A stretch of 33,067 bases of DNA from Thermodesulfobacteriales bacterium (GCA_026988575.1 JALSKZ010000076.1:1-33067); one strand, 5' to 3'. Shown: positions 17,047 through 24,673, counted from the stretch's first letter. A program made the numbers and translations. Notes: generated from the letters alone by a model not told the origin.

Positions 17047-17976
17047 ATGAATAAGCATATACTTTTGGCTACCGATGGTTCCTCTTTTGCGCGTAAGGCC
17101 CTCAAATATTTGGGGCAGATCTTTTCTCCAGGGGCCCTAGAGGTAACGGTTTTGGCCATTGCCCCTGCTGCGCCGTCTCATTTACGTACCCCAAATCCAG
17201 CAATAAAAGAGTTGGCTAGACAAGAGCGTTTGGAAAAAATCGAGATGGAAAACTTGACCAAGGCCCAAAATTGTGTCCAAGAGGCTATAGATATACTTAT
17301 CCGGTCTGGCTGGCCTCCAGAATTCTTACACAGCAAGGTACAGATCAAAAGGGGAGATCTGGCCTACACCATCTTGCGCGAGGCTCGACAAGGCCGTTAC
17401 GATGCCCTGGTAGTGGGGCGCCGGGGTTTGGGACGTATTGCCTCGGCCTGGATGGGTAGCGTGTCCCAGAAACTTGTCACCTATGGTCAAGGCGTGCCCC
17501 TGTGGATTGTGGCTGGCAAAGATTGGTCTTTACGTTTTTTAGTGCCCCTTGATTTCTCCTCCGACGGTTTAAAAGTCGTTGATCATCTTGGGTTTATCCT
17601 CTCCGAACACCCTCGGGCCGAAATAGTACTTATGCACGTCTGGCCATGGAGTATATCATCTACCCAAGAGGGTCCCCTGACAGATCTGGAAAAGATATAT
17701 CCCAAGAAGTTCCCCTCCGAAGGGTTAGATTTTTTCACGCAAGTACGCAAAATTTTGGTAGAATTTGGTATATCTCCGGAAAAGGTCTGGTTAAAGTTGA
17801 AAAGTAATGTACTAGGTCCGGCAGGGGCCATTATAAAAGAGGCCCGCGAAGGGGGTTACGGTACCGTAGTAATTGGTCGCCGAGGACAGGGAGGCTTTAA
17901 AGAATTGCTTTTAGGTTCGGTTTCGATGAAGGTTTTGTCCAATTTAAACAATAGGACCGTATGGGTGGTAGGATGA
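17047..17976 (+). CDS. Universal stress protein with two UspA domains
   Basis: About 309 residues, two tandem USP domains. Each ends with the ATP-binding signature G-2x-G-9x-G(S): GRRGLGRIASAWMGS in the first and GRRGQGGFKELLLGS in the second; the first domain starts with HILLATDGSS. Both domains therefore probably bind ATP. An in-frame TTG at 17011 with an AAGGGGGAG about 11 nt upstream would add 12 residues; I prefer ATG 17047 because USP domains begin just before the first beta strand. The stop overlaps yacG (ATGA). Cytoplasmic; partner and trigger unknown. Confidence 0.9.
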   Translation: MNKHILLATDGSSFARKALKYLGQIFSPGALEVTVLAIAPAAPSHLRTPNPAIKELARQERLEKIEMENLTKAQNCVQEAIDILIRSGWPPEFLHSKVQIKRGDLAYTILREARQGRYDALVVGRRGLGRIASAWMGSVSQKLVTYGQGVPLWIVAGKDWSLRFLVPLDFSSDGLKVVDHLGFILSEHPRAEIVLMHVWPWSISSTQEGPLTDLEKIYPKKFPSEGLDFFTQVRKILVEFGISPEKVWLKLKSNVLGPAGAIIKEAREGGYGTVVIGRRGQGGFKELLLGSVSMKVLSNLNNRTVWVVG

Positions 17977-18188
17977 AAAAAGTACGTTGTCCTCATTGCG
18001 GCCGTTTGGTGCCTTGGAAAGGGAATCCCTATCGTCCGTTTTGTTCCCAACGTTGTAAACTTATAGATTTAGGACAATGGCTTGGTGAGGCCTACCGGAT
18101 ATCTGTCCCTGCAGAAGGAGTGGAAGAAGTGCATGACTCTTCTGAGGCCATGGCTGATCAAGGTGATTTCATGGGGAGGAAACCATGA
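17973..18188 (+). CDS. yacG: YacG zinc-finger protein (DNA gyrase inhibitor family)
   Basis: 71 residues from ATG 17973, which overlaps the universal stress protein stop. It has the family's four-cysteine zinc site (CPHCGRLVPW, then FCSQRCKLIDLGQWLGE). The last motif, CKLIDLGQWL, is diagnostic of YacG, which binds GyrB and inhibits gyrase in Escherichia coli. The tail after residue 46 is acidic and poorly conserved. A slightly earlier ATG (17961) is possible. The stop overlaps the start of the next gene. Confidence 0.9.
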   Translation: MKKVRCPHCGRLVPWKGNPYRPFCSQRCKLIDLGQWLGEAYRISVPAEGVEEVHDSSEAMADQGDFMGRKP

Positions 18189-18838
18189 GGGTAGAGATCC
18201 TTACCGTAGGGCCATTGGCCGTTTGTTGTTATTTTGTGATTTGCCCTGCTACTCAAAAAGCCGCTATTATTGATCCTGGAGGAGATGAAGATTTGATCTT
18301 AGGGAAGATAAAGTCTTTGGGGCTTAAGGTCTCTTATATTTTGGCTACGCACGGCCATGCAGACCATGTATGTGGGGCGTGGAGGCTTAGGCGGGAACTG
18401 GATGCCCCCTTGGCCATGCATAAAGATGACGATGAATTTTTCCGTACGCCAGAGGCTATGGCTATCTTTTCTGCCTGGGGTTTTGAGCCCAATGAGCCCG
18501 CAGACTTAACCTTTGAGGACGGAGAAGTATTTTCTATAGGGAAGATACATCTTAAGGTCATTCATACCCCGGGGCATTCTCCTGGATCAGTGTGCTTTTA
18601 CGACGAAGAGAGATATATCTTCACTGGTGATACCCTTTTTGTAGGTGCTGTGGGCAGATCAGATTTGCCCGGGGGTAATTTTCAAGAAATGCTGCGTTCC
18701 ATCGAGAAAAAACTATTGGTGTTACCAGACGAAACGATTATTCTGCCGGGCCATGATTACGGCGATAGACCTTATTCTACCATAGGCCAGGAGAAAAAAA
18801 CTAACCCCTATATAACGGAATTTATCCTTGGTGGATAG
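18185..18838 (+). CDS. MBL-fold hydrolase, glyoxalase II-like
   Basis: A 217-residue metallo-beta-lactamase-fold hydrolase. The metal-binding motif is THGHADHVCG (HGHADH at residues 56-61). Other ligands are seen in HTPGHSPGS, FTGDTLF and LPGHDYG. The overall shape is that of the short hydroxyacylglutathione hydrolase-like group (YcbL type), lacking the long C-terminal glutathione-binding domain of classical GloB. Substrate unknown; thioester hydrolysis or methylglyoxal detoxification is likely. Starts at an ATGA overlap with yacG. Its 3' end overlaps the converging ugd gene by 17 bp. Confidence 0.88.
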   Translation: MRVEILTVGPLAVCCYFVICPATQKAAIIDPGGDEDLILGKIKSLGLKVSYILATHGHADHVCGAWRLRRELDAPLAMHKDDDEFFRTPEAMAIFSAWGFEPNEPADLTFEDGEVFSIGKIHLKVIHTPGHSPGSVCFYDEERYIFTGDTLFVGAVGRSDLPGGNFQEMLRSIEKKLLVLPDETIILPGHDYGDRPYSTIGQEKKTNPYITEFILGG

Positions 18839-20150
18839 ATCTACCCCGTCCCATTCCCTCGTATCTAAAGCCTATTTGGCGCACTCTTTCGGGCTCGTAT
18901 ATGTTACGGGTGTCTACCAAACAAGGTTCCTGCATGAGAGATTTGATCTTTTCTAGATCAAGATACCGAAATTCGTTCCACTCAGTAATTATCAAAAGGC
19001 AGTGCGCCCCTCTGGCGGCTTCATAGGCATCTTTAACGTAATTTATAGGCAGATGGGGTTTGGCCTTTTGGAATTCAGCCTCGGCTATGGGGTCATAGGC
19101 ATTTATTTGGGCACCTTTTTCGACGAGCATTTCGATAATTTCTAGGGCCGGAGATTCACGCACATCGCTGGTATTGGGCTTGAAGGCCAGCCCTAAGACT
19201 CCTATTGTCTTACCCTGTAGGTCCCCGCCGCACATCTTTTCTACCTTGTTTACCGTGACTTGACGCTGTTCTTGGTTTACCTCCAATACGGCTTCTAAGA
19301 TGCGTAGACGATAACCATTTTTTCGCCCCAGGTAACACAGGGCTTGAACATCTTTAGGGAAACAAGAGCCCCCAAACCCAGGTCCCGGGTTTAGAAAACG
19401 AGCGCCTATCCTGGGGTCTAACCCCATGGCTTTGGCCACGGTTACCACGTCGGCCCCTACGCGTTCGCAAAGATTGGCTACTTCGTTGATAAAACTTATT
19501 TTGGTGGCCAAAAAGGAATTTGAGGCATATTTGATCATCTCGGCGGTTTCAAGATCAGTAATAACAAAAGGTGTTTCGGCTAGATACAAAGGTCGATAAA
19601 TGTCTTTAATTATGGCAATGGCGTAAGCACTTTCTCCGCCAATTACTACGCGGTCAGGGCGCATGAAGTCTTCTATGGCACACCCTTCTCTTAAGAATTC
19701 CGGGTTAGAAATAATGTCTACAGCCACGTTGTTTTTCTTGTTTTCGTCTATTAATTTTTTGATCCATCGGTTAGTGCCCACGGGGACGGTACTTTTGGTC
19801 ACAATGACCTTATAGTCGTCAATAACCTCGGCCAGACTCAAGGCCACCTCACGTATATAGGTAAGATCTGCAGAACCGTCTGGGGCCGGCGGGGTCCCTA
19901 CACAAATAAAGATTACCAAGGCTCGGCGTACAGCTTCGGCCAGGTCTGTACCAAAGGAAAGGCGTCCGGCGCTTACATTTTTTTGGACCAGTTCTTTTAG
20001 ACCGGGTTCGTAAAAAGGGATTTTACCCTCTTGGAGTTGGCGTATTTTTTCGACGTCTTTATCAATACAAATAACGTTCATGCCGAAGTCAGCCATCCCT
20101 GCTCCGGATACAAGTCCTACATAGCCGGTACCTACCACGGCAATATGCAT
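18822..20150 (-). CDS. ugd: UDP-glucose 6-dehydrogenase
   Basis: A 442-residue NAD-dependent enzyme that oxidises UDP-glucose to UDP-glucuronate, a precursor for surface polysaccharides. The NAD-binding GTGYVG is at residues 7-12, the catalytic lysine region is EMIKYASNSF (K207), and the nucleophile is C263 in GPGFGGSCFPKD. The length matches the family. GDP-mannose dehydrogenase is a related alternative, but the spacing and the GGSCFPKD context fit Ugd better. The ATG follows AGGAGG on the minus strand. It is the last gene of hisB-lipoprotein-ugd, 15 bp after the lipoprotein. Its product could feed the exopolysaccharide that usually accompanies PEP-CTERM systems. Confidence 0.94.
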   Translation of the reverse strand: MHIAVVGTGYVGLVSGAGMADFGMNVICIDKDVEKIRQLQEGKIPFYEPGLKELVQKNVSAGRLSFGTDLAEAVRRALVIFICVGTPPAPDGSADLTYIREVALSLAEVIDDYKVIVTKSTVPVGTNRWIKKLIDENKKNNVAVDIISNPEFLREGCAIEDFMRPDRVVIGGESAYAIAIIKDIYRPLYLAETPFVITDLETAEMIKYASNSFLATKISFINEVANLCERVGADVVTVAKAMGLDPRIGARFLNPGPGFGGSCFPKDVQALCYLGRKNGYRLRILEAVLEVNQEQRQVTVNKVEKMCGGDLQGKTIGVLGLAFKPNTSDVRESPALEIIEMLVEKGAQINAYDPIAEAEFQKAKPHLPINYVKDAYEAARGAHCLLIITEWNEFRYLDLEKIKSLMQEPCLVDTRNIYEPERVRQIGFRYEGMGRGRSIHQG

Positions 20151-20165
20151 AAACTCCTCCTGATT

Positions 20166-20819
20166 CTATAAATAGGGAAAATCATCTAAGACTTTTTCTA
20201 ACCCTTTTTCCGCCAGTTCTTGGACCGTCAGCCAGCCAATGCCCTTGTAAAAACGTATGGCCAAAATATTTTCGAAAAGGGGTTTTTGGGTCTCGTCGAA
20301 CCAGCCTTTCCATAAGACTTTAGCGTCTTTAGTGTGTACTAAAATCAAGGCAAAGGCCACCGAAGCCGGTTTAGCCACGGCAAACCCTGAACCTTTCCTC
20401 TCCTCGTATCGGAAAACTTTACCGTATAATACAGCATCGGCACCCAATTTTTGACCGATAAGGGAGATGAGTTTTAGGCTACGGGCTCCTGTGTGTTTAG
20501 AAAGTACTTCGGCCCAGAGGCCTAAGGCAGTATTTTCAGGTACCAAATAGAAGAGACTACGCCCTTTCAGGTGTTTATAAAGGAGGGCGGTTAAGATTTC
20601 GGCCCCCTGGGCGGAGACGTGTCCTCTATTTATAGGATTGGGGAAGGTACAGGTGATTTCGTCTTCTCTCTGCCCTGGACATACTGGTTCAAAAGGCAAG
20701 ACAGCAATCTTTTTTAGAGGGGGATACTGCTTTGGAGGAATACTGGGCCTGGGTGCACAAGAAAAAAGGACCCCCAGGCATAATAAGAAGAAGGTTTGAT
20801 AGTATAGTTTGCTGTGCAC
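20166..20819 (-). CDS. Outer-envelope lipoprotein of unknown function
   Basis: 217 residues with a type II signal peptide (hydrophobic LFLLCLGV-like stretch and lipobox LFSC, cysteine at about residue 21). After cleavage the protein should be lipid-anchored. The mature part has an alternating alpha/beta pattern with KKIAVLPFEP, then a helix, then LGADAVLYGKVFRYEER, resembling the GNA1162/CsgG/TolB-N-like lipoproteins; I do not claim a specific family. The GTG start overlaps the hisB stop by one base (TAGTG), so translation is coupled. It precedes ugd in the same direction. Possibly involved in envelope assembly, by analogy only. Confidence 0.8.
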   Translation of the reverse strand: MHSKLYYQTFFLLCLGVLFSCAPRPSIPPKQYPPLKKIAVLPFEPVCPGQREDEITCTFPNPINRGHVSAQGAEILTALLYKHLKGRSLFYLVPENTALGLWAEVLSKHTGARSLKLISLIGQKLGADAVLYGKVFRYEERKGSGFAVAKPASVAFALILVHTKDAKVLWKGWFDETQKPLFENILAIRFYKGIGWLTVQELAEKGLEKVLDDFPYL

Positions 20820-21406
20820 TAAAGGACCCCCTTGGTAGATAAAGGCCCTTTGCCCTTGGGGCTTAAGGCCTTACGTAAGGCATGCCCCAGGGCTTTGAAA
20901 CTGGCTTCAGCCAAATGGTGGGCATTTTTTCCGTATAAGAGGTTTACGTGTAAGGTAAAGAGTCCGTTCATGGCCAGGGCCTTGTAAAATTCTGGGATGA
21001 GTTCGGTATCGAAAGAGCCTATTTTTTCCACGGGTAAGCTCCCCTTAAAGACAAAGCAGGGCCTGCGGGCCAGGTCGACCACTACTTGAGCCAGAGATTC
21101 TTCCATGGGAAGAGTCATTTCACCGTAACGGGCAAGGCCAGCCCGGTCTCCTAAGGCCTCACAGAGGGCCTGGCCCAACACAATACCCACATCTTCAACT
21201 GTGTGATGATAATCTACGTGGTAGTCACCGCGGGCCTTTATTTTTAGATCGAACCCGGCGTGGACCCCCAGCAGGGTAAGCATGTGGTCGAGAAACCCTA
21301 CCCCTGTATCTATGTAGACCTCTGCCTTACCCCAAGGATGAAGCAAGACCTCAATTTGGGTTTCGTGAGTGTTCCTTTCACGTTGTATAGGTAAGTTATC
21401 TATCAT
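20819..21406 (-). CDS. hisB: Imidazoleglycerol-phosphate dehydratase
   Basis: A 195-residue enzyme of histidine biosynthesis. Metal-binding His/Glu motifs are FLDHMLTLLGVHAGFD and DYHHTVEDVGIVLGQAL in the first half, and HHLAEASFKALGHALRKAL in the second, giving the usual duplicated fold. Only the dehydratase is present, not a fused phosphatase. A TTG at 21412 is in frame, but GAGAGG lies 8 nt before ATG 21406, so that start is preferred. It is an isolated his gene followed by a lipoprotein and ugd, overlapping the former by one base. Confidence 0.96.
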   Translation of the reverse strand: MIDNLPIQRERNTHETQIEVLLHPWGKAEVYIDTGVGFLDHMLTLLGVHAGFDLKIKARGDYHVDYHHTVEDVGIVLGQALCEALGDRAGLARYGEMTLPMEESLAQVVVDLARRPCFVFKGSLPVEKIGSFDTELIPEFYKALAMNGLFTLHVNLLYGKNAHHLAEASFKALGHALRKALSPKGKGPLSTKGVL

Positions 21407-21445
21407 CTTCAAGTCCTCTCTCTAAGATACCGATTTTCTTTTGCG

Positions 21446-21787
21446 ATGAACGAAGTATTGAGAACACAAATTAACCAGCTTTTAGAAAAGCTGCAAAAGC
21501 AGCTTCCTGTCAAGTTTTTTGCCTTAAGGGAGATCCCTGAGGCTGTGGTATGGGCCGAGAGAGGGGGTATAGCAGTACACGAAAACTTTCATACCAAAAG
21601 GCGTTATGCCTTCCATGTTATCTGTGCTGATCGAAAGGTCCTGGAGAATTTTTGTCGGGTGGTCAACCTGTCTTCCGACCAGATAAAGGCCTCTGAATTT
21701 TTCCGTTTTTGGCATATCACTTGGATACCGTTTCCCCCCCCACCCAAGAAGAAACGCTCTCGAGGCAGGCCTAGAAAGACAGTCTAA
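21446..21787 (+). CDS. Small unknown protein with an AT-hook-like basic tail
   Basis: 113 residues. The body (about 1-95) is compact, with EKLQKQLPVKFFALREIPEA, FHTKRRYAFHVICADRKVLE and FFRFWHITWIPF, suggesting one small alpha/beta domain. The tail PPPPKKKRSRGRPRK contains an RGRP core like an AT-hook, which binds the minor groove of AT-rich DNA. I do not recognise the domain and see no strong Shine-Dalgarno at the ATG. It is divergent from hisB (39 bp) and convergent with the TetR gene, with which it shares a 4-bp overlap at the stops. It is likely real because its codon use resembles the neighbours. Confidence 0.65.
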   Translation: MNEVLRTQINQLLEKLQKQLPVKFFALREIPEAVVWAERGGIAVHENFHTKRRYAFHVICADRKVLENFCRVVNLSSDQIKASEFFRFWHITWIPFPPPPKKKRSRGRPRKTV

Positions 21788-22386
21788 GACCTAGCTGAAG
21801 GGCTAAGGATACCCTCAAGAAAAAAAGAGGCTATTTGTTTCGCTGCTGTAGAAACCCGATATTTCTTACGTGAAGACAGGATCCAAAAACGAGACATTTC
21901 GTCTAAGGCCCCAAAAAAGGCCCGCTTAAAGATACCTGGTTTTATATCTTGGCGAAAGATACCCTGGGCCTGACCTTCTCGCACTATGGCAGAAATAATA
22001 TTTACGTATTCGGCAAACTTTCGTTGATGGCGTTCTCGAAAAAATTTGTAACTTTGTCGGAGTTCCAGCTGGAAGAGTTCGGCTAGGTCCCTGTTTTCTT
22101 CGACGAGATTTAGGTGTAACAGGGCGTAGCGTTCCAGCTTTTCTCTAGGATCGGAAAGGGAAGATAATTCTTGCTTTACACGGTTAACTATACGCCCCAT
22201 CTCCCTTTCTAATATGGAGACCAGGAGATCATATTTGTTTTGAAAATATAAATATATCGTCCCGTCGGCTACCCCTGCTTCCTTGGCTATTTCAGATATG
22301 CGGGCGTTAAAAAAACCTTTGCGGGCAAAGACCCTAATGGCCGCCTTGAGAATCCGTTCTTCCTTGTCCGGGGACTTTTTAGACAT
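21784..22386 (-). CDS. TetR-family regulator, FadR-like
   Basis: About 200 residues from ATG 22386. The helix-turn-helix is ISEIAKEAGVADGTIYLYF followed by NKYDLLVSILE, very close to the DNA-binding domain of Bacillus subtilis FadR (YsiA), the repressor of fatty-acid degradation. The C-terminal half (about 75-195), with LFQLELRQSYKFFRERHQ and FFGALDEMSRFWIL, resembles the FadR acyl-CoA-binding domain. An in-frame ATG at 22422 lies inside a near-consensus FadR operator and upstream of any transcript from the -35 at 22444, so I prefer 22386. No fatty-acid degradation gene is in the window; targets must lie elsewhere. Likely autoregulated. Confidence 0.85.
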   Translation of the reverse strand: MSKKSPDKEERILKAAIRVFARKGFFNARISEIAKEAGVADGTIYLYFQNKYDLLVSILEREMGRIVNRVKQELSSLSDPREKLERYALLHLNLVEENRDLAELFQLELRQSYKFFRERHQRKFAEYVNIISAIVREGQAQGIFRQDIKPGIFKRAFFGALDEMSRFWILSSRKKYRVSTAAKQIASFFLEGILSPSARS

Positions 22387-22403
22387 CTTCACAAAACAAT
22401 TAG

Positions 22404-22421
22404 TGAATGTATTTTCATTCA
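22404..22421. promoter_or_regulatory. FadR-type operator at the TetR regulator promoter
   Basis: TGAATG-TATTTT-CATTCA, an 18-bp inverted repeat with 6-bp arms. The half-sites and total length match the FadR box of Bacillus (TGAATG...CATTCA, 18 bp), with 16 of 18 positions fitting on the minus strand. It lies just after the predicted promoter and 18 bp before the regulator's likely start, so binding would block transcription of its own gene. Confidence 0.7.
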
Positions 22422-22425
22422 TTTA

Positions 22426-22449
22426 TTATTATCGATATTAGACTGTCAA
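22426..22449 (-). promoter_or_regulatory. Probable promoter of the TetR regulator
   Basis: On the minus strand TTGACA (22444-22449 as TGTCAA) is a perfect -35 box. The AT-rich -10 region, about 17 nt further on (ATAAAT-like), is poor. It abuts the operator at 22404-22421. Confidence 0.45.
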
Positions 22450-22656
22450 GCTATTTTATAACTCGTCTTTAAGACGAAAAAAATTAAATATCAAACACTT
22501 TAGAAAGGTGGGGAGAGGATTAGGTATTAGTTAAATAAATCATGTTTATGCCGGGCGAAGCCAAGCCCCTCCCGACCTCTCGTTGGCTCTTTCACGGAAC
22601 CTTTTAGAGCAAGCCCCTTTACCCATCATGGCAAGCGAACTCCCGTTACGTGTCGT

Positions 22657-22700
22657 TGCGAGTCACGAAGTGGCGAAGCAAGCTCAGAGAGCGAGTGGAT
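22657..22700. repeat. TTGCGAG...CGAAG dispersed repeat-like element
   Basis: CGTTGCGAG-TCACGAAGTGG-CGAAGCAAGCTC resembles the family of small dispersed intergenic repeats of the form TTGCGAG...GCGAAGCAATCTC seen in many bacterial genomes. The centre CACGAAGTG is a partial palindrome. No second full copy is in this window, though CGTTGCAAGCGAA at about 939-951 shares the core. Confidence 0.4.
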
Positions 22701-23426
22701 CTAGATCGCCACAGTAGGATTTACCCACCTCTCCGTTTTTTACGGGCCCTGCTCGAAAGACGCGAGAGGCGAAGCCGTCGAGCGCCTTGAGCCCCTAAGT
22801 CTTTCTCAGACACAAAGAAAAAGGTGTCCAGGACAACCCTAATCATGAAGCCCGGCGGTAGTTGGGGAGCAGAGCCTCCAGGTCGTCTTCATCCTTCAGA
22901 TCAAACCTTTCAGCAGTTTTGCGGCATCCAGGAACGGATCTGAGACCATAGATCCAGAAGCAAAAAAATTGACTATTTTTGTGTTTTTGGGCCTGGTCAC
23001 ATCCCCTTTCCGCGAATTTTAAGTAATTCAAAGACCTGGTCAAACAAGAGGTATAGCTCTAGTACTCACGCCTGATTTTGGGCGATGCCCGCAAAAGCTT
23101 AATTATCACAATAGATACAGCCTTTTCGTGTATCCATAAACTGTCAAACTTCGGTTTTAATACCAAAACCACGGTCAAATGTGCTGATTATCTACCTATT
23201 CTGTGGTGCGAGCAGGCGATTCTTTCGGGCGAAAAGGAAGGAGCACTAGTTTATATAGAAATGGTTATGGATTCCTACGAGGAGTCCTCTTAAACCTGGA
23301 GCGGAGAAATATACGGTTTTCCGACCATCTTCCATCTGAGGCGCCTGCTCCAAAAGAAGAAATTTGTGGCCAGCCATTATCTCCCGTCTCTCGCGGGTTT
23401 TCCTAGTTGTTACCTGTCCTCTCTCC

Positions 23427-23537
23427 TGGCTCAAAGCCTATTTGAAATTCAAGGATACAAACCCAGAATTATTGGAAGAATTTTTCAGCAAAGAGGATTT
23501 AGTAGCGTTAAATGAAGCGCTGTTTGCTAATAAAGAG
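23427..23537 (+). pseudogene. Possible C-terminal gene fragment cut by the insertion sequence
   Basis: The frame reads WLKAYLKFKDTNPELLEEFF followed by SKEDLVALNEALFANKEE, a soluble-protein-like run that stops being protein-like exactly at the left terminal repeat of the IS at 23538. No start or upstream homology is visible and I do not recognise the family. It may be the remnant of a gene interrupted by the IS. Confidence 0.35.
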
Positions 23538-23563
23538 GAGTGTCCACCCAATTGTGTAAATTT
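23538..23563. repeat. Left terminal inverted repeat
   Basis: Starts GAGTGTCCA and ends TGTGTAAATTT; pairs with the right repeat at 22 of 26 positions. Confidence 0.85.
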
Positions 23564-23592
23564 AAAATGACCAAATTAAGGAGGATGGACAC

Positions 23593-24055
23593 ATGAGCAA
23601 CTGTATCTTCTATAAGAATCCGGGAAGATGGCCAGGTCAAGAATAAGGCCATTTATGTGGTAGTAGGGCTAGATCTTGAGGGCTACAAGGAAATCTTGGG
23701 TTTTTGGGTAAACGGTACGGAATCGAGCCGATTTTGGCTTGGGTATTAAACGACCTCAAGGCCCAAGGGGTAAAAGACGTCTTCATTTTCAGCATAGATG
23801 GGCTATCTGGACTTGAAAAGGCGATAGAGTAGAAATAAGGCGGGTTATGTACACGACAAATATCATAGAGAGCTTAAATAGCAAATTTCGTAAGGCGACA
23901 GGGGGAAGGAGGGTCTTTCCCACAGACGAGGCCCTGCTAAAATGCATGTATATGGCGGCTCTAGATCTGGAGAAAAATGGACTCGGCCGATGAAAGATTG
24001 GCCATCGGTCTATAGCCAGATAGCCATTTTATTCATTGAGGATAGGCTGGGATGA
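23593..24055 (+). pseudogene. Broken IS256-family (mutator) transposase
   Basis: Homology pieces in order: REDGQVKNKAIYVVVGLDLE and YKEILGFWVNGTESSRFW (from about 23612); after a frameshift near 23743, NDLKAQGVKDVFIFSIDGLS; after an internal deletion near 23830-23845, YTTNIIESLNSKFRKATGGR and RVFPTDEALLKCMYMAALDL; after another frameshift in an A-run near 23973, KWTRPMKDWPSVYSQIAI and FIEDRLG, then the stop. The start ATG 23593 with AAGGAGG upstream remains, fused by a further deletion to the middle of the gene. The N-terminal DNA-binding part, the first catalytic Asp and the region before the catalytic Glu are lost, so it is inactive. Confidence 0.85.
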
Positions 24056-24080
24056 AATTTACACAGTTATATGGACACTC
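24055..24080. repeat. Right terminal inverted repeat
   Basis: Starts AAATTTACACA and ends GGACACTC, the reverse complement of the left repeat except at 4 positions. Its first bases overlap the stop of the transposase remnant. Confidence 0.85.
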
Positions 24081-24255
24081 TCCAAGAACGATGGCAGAGT
24101 TACAAATGGCTTGACAAAATCCACAGTATCTTCTGGGGGCCTATGGGCCCTAAGAATCCACAGGTCGATTGATAATCCTTCGCCTGCGGCTCAGGGCTTC
24201 GGCTTAGGATGATTAGGATGATAAGGACTGGCAGCAATCAACGTATCGGTATTTT

Positions 24256-24614
24256 TGGTGGAGGCGGCGGGAATCGAACCCGCGTCCGGAGGTGTTTCAG
24301 ACTGAACTTCTACGTGCGTAGCCTGGGCTTTGACTTTCGGCTGGGGAGACTCCCCAGGCTGGCCTCCTCCAGCCTAGCCTGCAAAAATCTCGCGAAGAGA
24401 GCGGCAGGCGCGCTCTCTCCGCCAGCCCGCTAGCTGGCGTCCTAGATCCCCCGCGGGCAGAGGACGGATCTAGGACGGGCTGCTTTTCTATTAAGCAGCC
24501 ATTGCGTAGCTGTATTCGTCGGCACTTGTGTTTTCCCCACCTTTTTTACGAGGCGGTGGGCACCTCGGCACGCTGTTCAGCCCTACGCACCTCCGTCGAA
24601 CCCATTTCGCCCCC
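24256..24614 (-). ncRNA. ssrA: tmRNA (SsrA)
   Basis: About 359 nt. The 5' end GGGGGCG pairs with the 3' CGCCTCC (one G-T), followed by discriminator A and an encoded CCA (24256-24258). The 3' T arm (GCGGGTTCGATTCCCGC) and the 5' GGGTTCGACGG motif are typical. The tag frame reads GAC GAA TAC AGC TAC GCA ATG GCT GCT TAA after a GCC resume codon, giving ADEYSYAMAA. GC-rich pseudoknot stems follow the tag. It rescues stalled ribosomes together with SmpB, whose gene lies 59 bp upstream on the same strand. No clear terminator follows. Confidence 0.95.
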
Positions 24615-24673
24615 TCAAGGACAGAAAACCGACGAAGATGCAGGGCCAAGCCCCAATTTTAAAAGAACAAGTT

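Larger units (their letters stand above)
22450..23537. other. Gene-poor, decayed region
   Basis: About 1.1 kb with no recognised gene. Short open frames (22843-23043 minus, 23078-23293 plus) show no motif, no Shine-Dalgarno and no family resemblance. It contains a structured repeat at about 22657-22700, the inverted repeat GCTCGA / TCGAGC at about 22752-22785, and, next to the insertion sequence, a possible gene remnant at 23427-23537. It looks like an old insertion site undergoing decay. Confidence 0.55.
23538..24080 (+). mobile_element. IS256-family deletion derivative (543 bp)
   Basis: Bounded by 26-bp terminal inverted repeats, with only 4 mismatches between them, and carrying fragments of a mutator-type transposase. 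A full IS256 element is about 1.3 kb, so more than half of the interior is missing. No 8-9-bp target duplication was found in the flanks. It cannot transpose by itself but keeps the ends a related transposase would need. Confidence 0.85.

Noticed and set aside
23078-23293. 71-residue plus-strand open frame in the decayed region
   Set aside because: No Shine-Dalgarno, no recognised motif and decayed surroundings; kept as part of the gene-poor region rather than called as a gene.
24125-24155. GGGCC-TATG-GGCCC hairpin downstream of tmRNA
   Set aside because: No T-run on the minus strand side, and about 100 bp from the tmRNA end, so it does not support a terminator call.
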